64,000 nt of DNA. It comes from Saprospiraceae bacterium. GTDB lineage: Bacteria; Bacteroidota; Bacteroidia; Chitinophagales; Saprospiraceae. The notes under the pieces were generated by a model, which made no database searches, had not been told where the DNA came from, and worked only from the letters and a program-made list of their open reading frames with translations. The stretch spans positions 1 through 64,000 of the forward strand of contig JALSGS010000033.1 in the NCBI GenBank assembly GCA_026982695.1, in the 5' to 3' direction. Made by a program: the position numbers and the translations under genes. Shown piece by piece: positions 8,650-17,478 of the stretch. How positions within the stretch are numbered: position 1 is the stretch's first letter; each line of letters starts with the position of its first letter.

Positions 8650-10047
8650 ATGGCTTTTGAATTTTGGATCAATTTTGCCTTTCTGCTATCGGTGGTATTT
8701 TTCGTCTGGGGGCTTCGGTTGCTCAGCTCGCCCGATACGGCACGGCGGGGCAATATATTAGCTGCTATTGGTATGGGATTGGCTGTGGTAGCCACAATGG
8801 TCATGCCCGTGCATGGTGCCTACAATAACTACGGCTGGATCTTGGGCGGTATGGCAATAGGGGGTGCCATTGGATGGGTGGCTGCACGTAAAGTGGCCAT
8901 GACTGCTATGCCGCAGATGGTTTCTATTTTCAATGGCTTGGGCGGAGCTACCGCCGTGGTGCTGGCTATGGTCGAGCTGATGAACTTTTACAATGGCGAT
9001 AGCCACATGGCGGGTGGACAACTGGGCATTTCGTTGGCGGCCTTAGTCATTGGTGGCATCACCTTTACGGGCAGTATGTTGGCTTACTTAAAACTTGATG
9101 GCAAGGTGAAAGACAAGCACGTCACTTTGCCCCAACACCAAGCCATCAATATCTTGATGTTTCTCATCACTATTGCCCTTTCCATTTGGGTCTACTGGCA
9201 AGGCAGTGCTGCCACTACGCACTGGGCCGTGGGCCTAATGGCGTTGTCATTAGTGTATGGCTTCAGCTTTGTCGCCCCCATTGGCGGAGCCGACATGCCG
9301 GTAGTCATCTCTCTACTCAACTCTTTTTCCGGCTTGTCGGCAGCAGCTGCAGGCTTTATCTATAGCAGTCAGGTCATGATTGTGGGAGGCATCTTGGTGG
9401 GTGCAGCAGGTACTATTCTGACTGTGCTGATGTGCGATGCCATGAATCGTTCTTTACTCAACGTACTCATAGGTGGCTTTGGCGGTGGCGGGTCGGCAGC
9501 TGCTCAAGGCGATCAGACTGTGCGCGAAGTGACGCTCAACGATGCGGCTATCATGTTGTACTATGCCAACTCGGTCGTCTTTGTGCCGGGCTATGGGCTG
9601 GCGGTAGCACAAGCGCAAAAAGTGCTCAAAGAAGTGGATGATTTGCTTTCTGCAAATGATGTGGAGGTAAAGTACGGCATTCATCCCGTAGCAGGTCGTA
9701 TGCCTGGCCACATGAACGTCCTTTTGGCAGAGGCTGATGTGCCCTATCCAAAACTACTCGACTTGGATGAAGCCAATGAAGCGCTCAAAAATGCCGATGT
9801 AGCTGTTATTGTAGGTGCAAATGACGTAGTCAACCCTGCTGCCGAGACTGATCCGGGGAGTCCTATCTATGGTATGCCCGTCTTACGCGTGTGGGAAGCT
9901 AAAAACGTCATTGTACTCAAACGCAGTATGAATCCTGGCTATGCAGGTATTCAGAACCCGCTGTTTTTTATGGACAATACGCGCATGCTATTCGGCGATG
10001 CAAAAAAAACCCTCACGGAATTGGCTGCCGAGCTGAAAAACATGTAG
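8650..10047 (+). CDS. pntB: NAD(P) transhydrogenase subunit beta (membrane dII and NADP-binding dIII)
   Basis: A 465-residue subunit. The first ~270 residues are about nine membrane helices with the glycine-rich segments seen in the family. The C-terminal dIII domain begins after NVLIGGFGGGGSAAAQGD and includes VVFVPGYGLAVAQAQ (NADP site), YGIHPVAGRMPGHMNVLLAEADVPY and VIVGANDVVNPAAETDPGSPIYGMPVLRVWEAK, then VLKRSMNPGYAGIQNPLFF near the end. All the expected NADP(H)-binding signatures are present. It is the last gene of the pnt operon; no clear intrinsic terminator is seen just after the stop. Confidence 0.97.
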   Translation: MAFEFWINFAFLLSVVFFVWGLRLLSSPDTARRGNILAAIGMGLAVVATMVMPVHGAYNNYGWILGGMAIGGAIGWVAARKVAMTAMPQMVSIFNGLGGATAVVLAMVELMNFYNGDSHMAGGQLGISLAALVIGGITFTGSMLAYLKLDGKVKDKHVTLPQHQAINILMFLITIALSIWVYWQGSAATTHWAVGLMALSLVYGFSFVAPIGGADMPVVISLLNSFSGLSAAAAGFIYSSQVMIVGGILVGAAGTILTVLMCDAMNRSLLNVLIGGFGGGGSAAAQGDQTVREVTLNDAAIMLYYANSVVFVPGYGLAVAQAQKVLKEVDDLLSANDVEVKYGIHPVAGRMPGHMNVLLAEADVPYPKLLDLDEANEALKNADVAVIVGANDVVNPAAETDPGSPIYGMPVLRVWEAKNVIVLKRSMNPGYAGIQNPLFFMDNTRMLFGDAKKTLTELAAELKNM

Positions 10048-10615
10048 GCATCGAGCTACCCCAAATAATAGCTTAGGTGTGACAGAGTGGGCACATTGCA
10101 CAGCGGTAGTGTGCCGTAGGGCCTTTATATAAATTGGGAGTGGGAAGTGTAACTATGACTTATAAGTGATGATAGAATTATAATTTTGTGTAGGTGCTTT
10201 GCACTGTGTGCAATCGTTGGGGTGTTGTGAAATGAAATTCTGGCTATACCGTTTTTTACTTTTTTCTATTTGAAAATGTCTCTATAGCATTTTTGTCCAA
10301 TCACCACGTGGTAATAAAGGGATCGTTTTGTGCATTACCTCAGTTGGTTAACAAAACAGAGTGACAGAGTGGATTGTGTGATGGAAGATAGCTTAGCCTT
10401 TCATTTCTGAGCTTTTGTGCAATACAAGTGAATGTCCACTGTATATCCGCACCTCTAAAAGGCAATTTGGCCTGGTAAGAAATGTGGGGCTGCAAGCTTT
10501 TGTGAAGAGATATTGACCAACTCAATCGCTGCTTTTGCAAGCGATATCGAGCCGTATGTGCATTTTTAGTGTTTTTTGACTGTCAGGCTTATATTTACTC
10601 TTAAAACCCAAAAAA
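10048..10615. other. 568-base intergenic stretch without a convincing gene
   Basis: No open frame here looks coding. Visible structure: a 12-base direct repeat GTGACAGAGTGG at 10079-10090 and 10361-10372, a perfect 10-base palindrome ACCACGTGGT at 10303-10312, and an imperfect promoter -7 box TATATTTA at 10590-10597 just before the DUF4139 gene. It may be a regulatory leader or decayed sequence. Confidence 0.5.
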
Positions 10616-12484
10616 ATGAAAGCAGATCAACTGATTTTTATTGTAGTGCTTACCATAGGCAGTGCGGTATCCTCTATGTGGGCCCAAAAGCCAGTGGTCA
10701 AAGAAGTGTCTTCTGAGGTAAAAGCCGTGAAAGTGTTTTTACAAGGTGCTTGGGTGACGCGGCAAGCCCAGACGCAGTTGCCTGCTGGCCTCACTGAAGT
10801 GGTGTGTAAGGGGCTACCGCATACGCTTGATGTACAAGGTTTGCGCGTGTCGGGCGAAGGCGCCTTTACACTTTTGTCAGTGCGCACCAGCACCGATTAC
10901 TTGGGGCAACAGGCACGTACCGATACTTTGAAACAGCTATTGGCCCAGCAGTACCTATTGCAACGGGAAAAGGAAGTGCTGGGGGTCGAGCAAGCATTGC
11001 TGCGCCAACAACTCGATTTGTTAGACCGCAACCGTGCAGTGGCGGGTAGCCAAATGGGATTGCACGCCGAACAGCTACAAGCTGTATTGGATGTCCAGGC
11101 CAAAGCACGACGCCGCATCTTGCGCGAACAGTTGGCCTTAAAAGGCAAAGTCAGACGAGTGGACAGCCTTCTAACGCGTGTGAATAATCAGATTGCTGCC
11201 ACTCAAAACCGCCCCGATCAGCCCGTACGCAATGTACGCCTCTTGCTAGAGGCCGAGCACCCTACACCTGCTACTATCGAGTTGGCTTATTACGTGCCCG
11301 AGGCTTCCTGGCATGCCGTCTACGACTTGCGCGTACAGCAAGTCGGTGCACCTGTGGAACTGGAAATGAAAGCAGGAATCAAGCAGCATACCGGCGAAGA
11401 CTGGCGCGAAGTGCAGCTGACATTGTCTACAGGAAACCCTCAGACCGACTTTTCGCTACCCGTGCTGCAGCCTTGGTACCTGCGTCCAGGTAGTCGGTGG
11501 CGGGCTGGTGTACAAGGTGCTAAGGTGTCGGGTATGGTACTGGATGGTACCAATGGTCAGCCTTTAATTGGTGCTACAGTACAGGTGCCCGGTACAGCCA
11601 TCGGTACTGTCACCGATTTGCAGGGGCGCTTTGATCTAATGTTGCCCGCTGAGGCTCGGACAATCACCGTGTCGTATTTGGGATTTCAGTCTCAGACCAT
11701 TAATGGGGTACAGCCAGGGCAAGAGGTATCCATATACTTGCAGCCTCAGCACACTGCATTGGAAGAGGTGGCAGTAGTGGATGGCCGCAAAAGAGCGAAG
11801 GAGCACCCCTTGCAGGCCACACCACCAGAAACCATGCCCGACATGGCTGAACCTCCTGTACAAGTACAACAGCGTGCTACTCAGATAGAGTGGGAAGTCG
11901 ATAAGCCCTATTCGATCCCTTCCGATGGCAGTATGCAAACCGTATCGGTATTGTCAGAAAAGATCCCCGCTGCTTTTGAGTACTATTCGGCACCGCGGGC
12001 TGTGCCCAAAGCTTGGCTTAAAGCCATGCTTACCAACTGGTCGGGGCGCCATCTGGTAGCAGGTATGGCCAACTTATTTTACGAGGGTAGCTGGCTAGGA
12101 CAGACCTTACTCGATCCTTCTGTAGCCACCGATACGTTGACCCTTTCTATCGGTCAAGATAAGGCTGTCGCGGTACAGCGCGAGCTGCTTAAGGAAAAGG
12201 TGCGCAAGCGTCGGATCGGCAGTAAGCGTATCGTCGAGATGTTCTACCGCATTGAAGTGCGCAACAACAAAAATGTGCCTATTACTATCGTATTAGAAGA
12301 TCAGGTTCCACTTTCAGGACATGAGGAGATTGAGGTGGCGTTGCTGGAGTCGGAGGGGGCTCACTTAGAACCCAATACGGGCTTGCTGCGCTGGCGGCTG
12401 GAGCTGCCTGCCGGTGCGCGTAAGGAGTTGACCTTTGGCTACAAAGTGACCTATCCGAAGTGGATGCAGCTCAACTTGGAATAA
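10616..12484 (+). CDS. DUF4139 (MuiA-like) protein with an inserted CarboxypepD_reg domain, exported
   Basis: A 622-residue protein with a signal peptide ending at about MWAQ. The N-terminal DUF4140-like part (about 30-100) is followed by a coiled coil rich in Leu, Gln and Arg (about 105-195). The DUF4139 domain begins near 225 with the conserved YYVPEASWHAVYDLRV, then GIKQHTGEDWREVQLTLSTG. Between the halves of DUF4139 sits a carboxypeptidase-regulatory-like beta domain (about 302-385: VSGMVLDGTNGQPLIGATVQ ... TVSYLGFQSQTI). The C-terminus resumes DUF4139 with YRIEVRNNKNVPITIVLEDQ. The family is envelope-associated, named for mucoidy inhibition, with no established biochemical role. Confidence 0.85.
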   Translation: MKADQLIFIVVLTIGSAVSSMWAQKPVVKEVSSEVKAVKVFLQGAWVTRQAQTQLPAGLTEVVCKGLPHTLDVQGLRVSGEGAFTLLSVRTSTDYLGQQARTDTLKQLLAQQYLLQREKEVLGVEQALLRQQLDLLDRNRAVAGSQMGLHAEQLQAVLDVQAKARRRILREQLALKGKVRRVDSLLTRVNNQIAATQNRPDQPVRNVRLLLEAEHPTPATIELAYYVPEASWHAVYDLRVQQVGAPVELEMKAGIKQHTGEDWREVQLTLSTGNPQTDFSLPVLQPWYLRPGSRWRAGVQGAKVSGMVLDGTNGQPLIGATVQVPGTAIGTVTDLQGRFDLMLPAEARTITVSYLGFQSQTINGVQPGQEVSIYLQPQHTALEEVAVVDGRKRAKEHPLQATPPETMPDMAEPPVQVQQRATQIEWEVDKPYSIPSDGSMQTVSVLSEKIPAAFEYYSAPRAVPKAWLKAMLTNWSGRHLVAGMANLFYEGSWLGQTLLDPSVATDTLTLSIGQDKAVAVQRELLKEKVRKRRIGSKRIVEMFYRIEVRNNKNVPITIVLEDQVPLSGHEEIEVALLESEGAHLEPNTGLLRWRLELPAGARKELTFGYKVTYPKWMQLNLE

Positions 12485-12559
12485 AAAACGACAGCTGGTT
12501 GTGTACATACCTGTCTGCAACACACCCATTCCACTTCTTTAGGTAATAGGGAAAGGCCT

Positions 12560-13468
12560 TTACTTGCCTTCCACCAGCTCGAGCCAGGCAGCTTTTAGTG
12601 AGCGTTCGATGCCTTCACCATGCCACTCAGGAGTACCAGGAATAGCTTTTGTCTGGGTCAACAAATCGTCGAGGGTCATACCTTTGCGGTGCGCTGCCCT
12701 TACGTAGTCGAGCAAGCGCTTGAGGTAATCTTCAAAGGCTTGCAGGTCTGCAGTGGTGCCGCGCACGGGCCAATCTTTGCCGGCATGGCCAAACACATAA
12801 GTAGCTTGGCTGCCAAATGTCTTGCGTGCCTTTTTGAGCACCGCGATCCAGTTTTGGATGTTGGCGCCAGCCGTTTTGTCAATATACGGATAGCGGCGAT
12901 TGAAAACCAGATCGCCCATGTGTACGACGTCGGCGCGCTCAAAGTGGACAATGGCGTCGCCATTGGTGTGGGCGGGCCCGAAGTAGTACAGGCGGATCGT
13001 TTCGTCGCCTATTTGGGTGCTCCACTGATCGGAGAAGGTGGTGACAGGTAGTAGCTGCTGGTCGAGCGTGCCTCGTTGGCGCGCTATGCGCTCTTGATTG
13101 GCGCGAGCATTTTCGTGGGCTACATGTTGTCGTACAATGCCTTTGAATGCAATGTTGCCTGCTGTGTGGTCGAAGTGGTGATGTGTATTGATGAGTAGGT
13201 CGATGGGCTGGGTGTTGGTTTCGCGGAGTCGCTCAATAAAGTGAGCGGCCTGTTCGGGAAATTGGGTGTCGACCACTACAATATGCTGGGAAGTGAGATA
13301 CCAGCCGATGGTGCCGCCGCGTTCGACGTAGTAGCCCACGTGCTCGCGGATGGGATACATTTTTCCAGTAGAGAAAAACATGTGGGCTAACAGCTTTCGT
13401 GCAGGCATAAAGGTCATGCCCGTCATGAGGCCACTGAGGAAGAGAAACTGGCGTCTGTCCATATCCAT
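12560..13468 (-). CDS. Metallo-beta-lactamase-fold hydrolase with Tat-like signal
   Basis: A 302-residue MBL-fold hydrolase. Zinc ligands are visible: NTHHHFDHTAGN (HxHxDH, about 111-122), the His in YFGPAHTNGDAIVH (about 190), an Asp in HMGDLVFNRRYPYID, and the late His in YVFGHAGKDWP. The N-terminus (DRRQFLFLSGLMTG) resembles a twin-arginine signal, suggesting export of a folded protein. I start at the ATG at 13468 (13462 is also possible) because the frame upstream runs into the divergent promoter region shared with the metallopeptidase/VWA gene. The overall pattern resembles exported B3/SoxH-like or glyoxalase-II-like hydrolases; the substrate is unknown. Confidence 0.85.
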   Translation of the reverse strand: MDMDRRQFLFLSGLMTGMTFMPARKLLAHMFFSTGKMYPIREHVGYYVERGGTIGWYLTSQHIVVVDTQFPEQAAHFIERLRETNTQPIDLLINTHHHFDHTAGNIAFKGIVRQHVAHENARANQERIARQRGTLDQQLLPVTTFSDQWSTQIGDETIRLYYFGPAHTNGDAIVHFERADVVHMGDLVFNRRYPYIDKTAGANIQNWIAVLKKARKTFGSQATYVFGHAGKDWPVRGTTADLQAFEDYLKRLLDYVRAAHRKGMTLDDLLTQTKAIPGTPEWHGEGIERSLKAAWLELVEGK

Positions 13469-13601
13469 TAGATTTGTTGAGCGAAACACAGGCAAGCGAT
13501 GAGGTGTGGCGTGTGGTGTTGGGCCTGTAATATAGGATGGTATTGAGCTTTTGCAAAAACTTTTCAATTTCGCTGCGGCGCCTTTGCCCATTCAACGACG
13601 A

Positions 13602-14747
13602 ATGATGCCGTTAGATGCAGCTATACAAGAATTGCGCTTACACTTTCCAACTTTGGCAGAGCTGGCAATACGCTTACCTGTGCGCAAGACAGCGGCTTCT
13701 CCTAATGTGATGCTTGCTTTTGAGCAAAATGGCATGGCTCAGCTGTGGGTGCATGAGGTAAATTGGTCGTTGTGGCCGTTGCATCTACAGGCTGGCTTAT
13801 TGATGCATGAGTTATTACACTTGCTATTGGCTCATCCGTGGCAGCGTGCAGCTGCTGTGCCGTGGCTTTTTGATTTGGCTGCCGACTCACTCGTGGACTC
13901 ATTAATGCGTAAAGAATGGCGGTTGCCTCGACAGGATGTGCTGCCTGAAACAATACGTCGCTATTTGCCAGAGGGCCAAATGGATATATGGAAATGGTAT
14001 GATGCCGTGGCACACTGGAAGTTATCGGACTGGGTGAGGAAGCAAGTGACTGAGGGCTTTTTGCCGAGAAAAAAGCACGAGACATGGCTACACGCTGGTG
14101 TGCTGGCGCAAATGCGAGTGCGGCGCATATGGGAGGAATGTCGTGCTGTGGTAGGTGCTGGCGTACAGATTGACGTGGCGGACTGGTCGGTAGCGACACA
14201 AGTGCTTTGGCAAGTAGATCCAACTACCCAAGTAGGGCCTGACTGGCGCCGCGTCTTGCAGCTATTTGCTCGAAAAAGTGGTCGTACCGCGCTTCGCCAT
14301 ACGGTTAAACGACCTTCGAAGCGCTATGGAAAGGTGCCGGGCATCAAAATAGATCGGCGCTGCCGTTTGGCGGTGGCTATCGACACCTCGGGTAGCGTGA
14401 CCCCGGGAGAGTTAGCTATATTTGCTCATGAGTTGAGGCGCTTATGGCGTGCGGGTGCACAGTTGGTGGTATTAGAATGTGATTATCGCATCCGAAAGGA
14501 ATGGGGCTATCGGGGGCAGCCCTTGGCCTATGTGCACGGCCGAGGGGGTACAGACTTTCAACCAGCACTCAATTGGGCGGCTTCCCATCATATGGATGGT
14601 TTGGTGTACCTTACCGATGGTATGGGTGCCGTACCGCAGCGGCCTCATCGATTGCCCGTGTTGTGGCTCATTAGTGCCGAAGGCTTAGCAGAAGGCACTG
14701 GAATTTGGGCTCAGCTGCCAGGGCGAAAAGTCAAATTGCGCACGTGA
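13602..14747 (+). CDS. Putative metallopeptidase-VWA protein (DUF2201 type)
   Basis: A 381-residue cytosolic protein. The N-terminal half has a zinc-peptidase-like helix MHELLHLLLAHPWQ (HExxH at about 70-80), as in the DUF2201 N-terminal domain. The C-terminal half is a VWA-like domain with a MIDAS-type motif IDTSGSV (about 281-287), followed by GRGGTDFQPAL and LVYLTDGMG. In most genomes such genes sit beside a MoxR-type AAA ATPase; none is visible here. It overlaps the next gene by four bases (GTGA) and heads a set with phospholipase D and DedA genes. Start chosen at ATG 13602; 13605 is equally possible. Its activity is unproven. Confidence 0.8.
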   Translation: MMPLDAAIQELRLHFPTLAELAIRLPVRKTAASPNVMLAFEQNGMAQLWVHEVNWSLWPLHLQAGLLMHELLHLLLAHPWQRAAAVPWLFDLAADSLVDSLMRKEWRLPRQDVLPETIRRYLPEGQMDIWKWYDAVAHWKLSDWVRKQVTEGFLPRKKHETWLHAGVLAQMRVRRIWEECRAVVGAGVQIDVADWSVATQVLWQVDPTTQVGPDWRRVLQLFARKSGRTALRHTVKRPSKRYGKVPGIKIDRRCRLAVAIDTSGSVTPGELAIFAHELRRLWRAGAQLVVLECDYRIRKEWGYRGQPLAYVHGRGGTDFQPALNWAASHHMDGLVYLTDGMGAVPQRPHRLPVLWLISAEGLAEGTGIWAQLPGRKVKLRT

Positions 14748-15889
14748 AGTCAACTGTAAGCGATACTTCGCTCGAATATCAAATGTTGGAAAGTGGCTTG
14801 CCCTACTTCGATCAGCTGGAGCAAATGATCGATAGGGCAACACAACGCATTTACTTGCTCACATATGTATTGGATGAAGATGAGACGGGTCAGCGCATTG
14901 CGCGCTTGCTGCAAACGGCAGCACGTCGCGGAGTGCGCGTACACGTGGTGTTGGACGGAGTGGGTAGTGGCCACTTGAGTAGAGCCTTTGTAATGCAATT
15001 GCAGGCTACAGGTGCAGAAGTGCGCTTTTTTTCGCCCGTGCATTTCCAATTGCCTTTTCGATTGGGGCGTCGTTTACACCTCAAGCTGGTAGTGATCGAT
15101 GGCAAAGAAGCGCTTGTCGGCGGGATCAACCTAGCCGATCGCTATAGAGGTACGCCTGACTCACGTCCATGGCTCGACTTTGCCATTTGGTTGCAAGGAG
15201 CACCTTGTGTGCAGCTCGAAGAGCTGGCACTTGAAATATTGAATCGTCGGGTGTTTCGAGCAGTGACGCCTCGCTTTAAGCGGCGAGGACCTATAGTGGA
15301 AGTATTGCTCAATGACTTTTTTCGCAATCGTTTGGCCATACGGCGCAGCTATCTGCGCATGTTGCGTCAAGCGCAAAGCGAAGTCATCATCTTCTCTTCT
15401 TACTTCTTGCCCAACATACGCATGTTACGACGCATTGGACAGACGGCCAAGCGAGGTGTGCGTGTGTTGTTGGTGTTGCCCCACATTTCGGATGCGTTTC
15501 TCTACCATTCTGCCGTACAGTATCTGTATCCTTATTTGCTGAAGCGAGGGGTAGAGTTGTACGAATACCGGCCTACAGTGTTACATGCTAAGGTAGCAGT
15601 ACGCGATAGCCAGTGGCTAACAGTGGGTTCGTATAATCTCAATGATCTAAGTGACTTGCTCAGTGTAGAACTCAATGTTGGGGTGAATGACCCGAAGCTG
15701 GCAGGCCAATTTGCCGATAGGCTAAAGCAAATTGTAAAGCGAGATTGTATGCCAATAGCTCCTGAGCAATACCTCGAAGCACCGTGGTATAAGCGCATCC
15801 GCTGGTGGCTCAGCTACTTGGGGCTTATTCAGGCCTTGCGCCTGATGCATTATTTGACGCCTCGTGAGGCACGCAATTTCCTCGAGTGA
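14744..15889 (+). CDS. Phospholipase D family protein, cardiolipin-synthase (ClsB)-like
   Basis: A 381-residue protein with two HKD motifs: HLKLVVIDGKEALVGGINL at about 113-131 and HAKVAVRDSQWLTVGSYNL at about 281-299, each with His, Lys and Asp in the catalytic spacing. There are no N-terminal membrane helices, so it resembles ClsB more than ClsA. Expected chemistry is phosphatidyl transfer, making cardiolipin or a related lipid at the inner membrane. The GTG at 14744 overlaps the preceding TGA (GTGA), which argues for translational coupling; a later ATG at 14783 would shorten it by 13 residues. A DedA lipid-transporter-family gene follows, consistent with a phospholipid theme. Confidence 0.86.
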   Translation: MKSTVSDTSLEYQMLESGLPYFDQLEQMIDRATQRIYLLTYVLDEDETGQRIARLLQTAARRGVRVHVVLDGVGSGHLSRAFVMQLQATGAEVRFFSPVHFQLPFRLGRRLHLKLVVIDGKEALVGGINLADRYRGTPDSRPWLDFAIWLQGAPCVQLEELALEILNRRVFRAVTPRFKRRGPIVEVLLNDFFRNRLAIRRSYLRMLRQAQSEVIIFSSYFLPNIRMLRRIGQTAKRGVRVLLVLPHISDAFLYHSAVQYLYPYLLKRGVELYEYRPTVLHAKVAVRDSQWLTVGSYNLNDLSDLLSVELNVGVNDPKLAGQFADRLKQIVKRDCMPIAPEQYLEAPWYKRIRWWLSYLGLIQALRLMHYLTPREARNFLE

Positions 15890-15923
15890 TGCATTTTTGC
15901 CTTTCTACTTAATCTATGGCTTC

Positions 15924-16559
15924 ATGGAACAGTTGTGGGAGCTGATGCTACATGCGGATCAGCACGTTGCAGAGCTAGTCGCTGAATATGGTGGGTGGAC
16001 TTATGCCATATTAATGTTGATTATTTTCGTAGAAACGGGACTGGTGGTCGTCACGTTCTTTCCTGGAGACGGCACGCTTTTCACAGCAGGTATGTTAGCT
16101 GCATCTGGTCAGTTGGACTTATGGGCTCTTTGGATACTCTTGACCATTGCTACGGTATTGGGGCATACCTCCAATTATCTCATTGGCCGTTGGGTGGGGT
16201 ATCAGTTTTTTCGAAAAAGGAATAGCTTGCTAAAGCAACAATTGGAGCGCGCTTATCGCTTCTTTTTGCGCTATGGCTTTTGGGCAGTGGTAGTCAGTAG
16301 GTATATCCCCTTTATGCGTTCGATGGTGCCTTTTGTCACAGGTTTGGCACATATGCCTTTCGGCAAATTCACCTTAGCCAATGTGTTGGGCGGTGCTGTA
16401 TGGATTGCCACATATTTATTGGCGGGGTATTTTTTGGGAGAAATACCGGTGGTGCGGCAACATTTTGGTCTGGTGTTCAGTTTGATGTTGCTGCTGTTGG
16501 GCGTAGCCTTATTGGCAGCGGTGAGCAAACAGTTGTGGATGTGGTTGCGGCGGCGTTGA
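15924..16559 (+). CDS. DedA family membrane protein
   Basis: A 211-residue integral membrane protein of the DedA/VTT family, members of which act in lipid (undecaprenyl phosphate or phospholipid) flipping. Diagnostic segments are FVETGLVVVTFFPGDGTLFTAG (about 33-54) and the re-entrant loop region FWAVVVSRYIPFMRSMVPFV with GLAHMPFGKF. The arginines and Pro of VSRYIP are the conserved functional residues. It starts 34 bases after the phospholipase D gene. Start at ATG 15924 (MEQLWEL), since the upstream in-frame stretch overlaps the preceding gene. A copy of the repeated 14-mer (reverse strand) lies inside at 16355. Confidence 0.92.
   Translation: MEQLWELMLHADQHVAELVAEYGGWTYAILMLIIFVETGLVVVTFFPGDGTLFTAGMLAASGQLDLWALWILLTIATVLGHTSNYLIGRWVGYQFFRKRNSLLKQQLERAYRFFLRYGFWAVVVSRYIPFMRSMVPFVTGLAHMPFGKFTLANVLGGAVWIATYLLAGYFLGEIPVVRQHFGLVFSLMLLLLGVALLAAVSKQLWMWLRRR
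16355..16368 (-). repeat. 14-mer word copy 2
   Basis: Minus-strand exact match (GCCTTTCGGCAAAT on +), inside the DedA gene, read there as PFGK. Confidence 0.85.
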
Positions 16560-16621
16560 GTGCTGGCATCGCATGGAATGTTTTTTGAATATGAGGGCTG
16601 ATGGAAAAGTATACCCTATGA

Positions 16622-17326
16622 TACCTTCGCTGCCGTCTTGACCGACGGCAGTTGTTGCTGGTCGTACTGGTATTGAGTTCTTTTTTCGATTTGGGATTGG
16701 TGGGCTATCGCCTCCATTATCTGGGTTATGACTATTGGCGCTTTGTCGATCCCGTGACGATGTATCGCGAGCGGGCCATTCCCACTTTTCTCTTTTTAGT
16801 GTGGAATTTAGCTTTGGCCTGGTTGCCTTTGGCTTTTGCCTTGGCTATTCGATGGGTACGGAAAGCATGGTGGCAGGGAAGCATGCTGTTTTTTTGGCTG
16901 CTTTTTTTCAGAATGTGCCTTATATCGTCGCTGATTTGTTACATCTAACGCCGCGGCCACCTGTACTTTATTGGTACGATGTGCTCATGATTTTTTCTTT
17001 TGCATGGACGGGCTTGCTTGTGGGCTTTTTCTCTTTGGTGGAAGTGCACGAGTTTCTTGCATTGCGATGGGGGGCGTGTGGCATGGCTGTTTGTTTCGGC
17101 TGTGCTGTGGCTTGCTGGCTTTGGCGTATATATTGGTCGTTTTCATCGGTGGAATTCTTGGGACTTGTTGGCCCATCCGCTTCACCTACTTTCGGATGTA
17201 GTTGGCGTGTTGCGTGAGCTTTGGGCTCATCTCTCTACTGTGGGGCTGGCATGGCTCATGGGTAGTCTGTTGTTGCTGGGATATGTGGCGCTGTTATTAC
17301 TGGCACGTGTAGTGCGAGATGGATAA
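16622..17326 (+). pseudogene. DUF1361 family membrane protein, disrupted by two compensating frameshifts
   Basis: A DUF1361-type protein spread over two frames. Part 1 (to about 16905) reads DRRQLLLVVLVLSSFFDLGLV ... FLVWNLALAWLPLAFALA. Part 2 needs a shift to read QNVPYIVADLLHL ... WYDVLMIFSFAWTGLLVGF. Part 3, back in the first frame from about 17075, reads WLAGFGVYIGRFHRWNSWDLLAHP. The breaks coincide with T7 runs (16889-16895 and 16902-16908, one base short) and a G6 run (17069-17074, one base long), so restoring them gives a continuous protein of about 230 residues. No in-frame ATG is visible; TTG at 16652 or a lost upstream start are options. Homopolymer sequencing error is as likely as true mutation. 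Confidence 0.75.
16630..16651 (+). other. Perfect 8-bp hairpin at the DUF1361 start
   Basis: CTGCCGTC, loop TTGACC, then GACGGCAG: an eight-base perfect stem with a six-base loop, ending one base before the TTG at 16652. It could be a weak terminator for the DedA gene (70 bases downstream of its stop) or a translation-control element, but no T-tract follows. Confidence 0.55.
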
Positions 17327-17446
17327 CTGATGCGTCACCTTTGCATTGTCCATGGTGTGAGTGGAAAGGGCTTGATGTGGGTTTGTGACAGGGTTATGGA
17401 TAGCGTGTAGGACAGCACGTTTGAGTGTGATACATTTAGATCATCC

Positions 17447-17454
17447 TATCTTTG
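17447..17454 (+). promoter_or_regulatory. Bacteroidota -7 box upstream of arginase-fold gene
   Basis: TATCTTTG matches the TAnnTTTG consensus. Its position argues against the start at 17452 and for the ATG at 17479. Confidence 0.45.
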
Positions 17455-17478
17455 CTGCTCGACAAGTATGCGTTACTT

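Noticed and set aside
10340-10540. 66-codon minus-strand frame in the intergenic gap
   Set aside because: No ribosome-binding site, no recognisable motif and composition like the flanking non-coding DNA.
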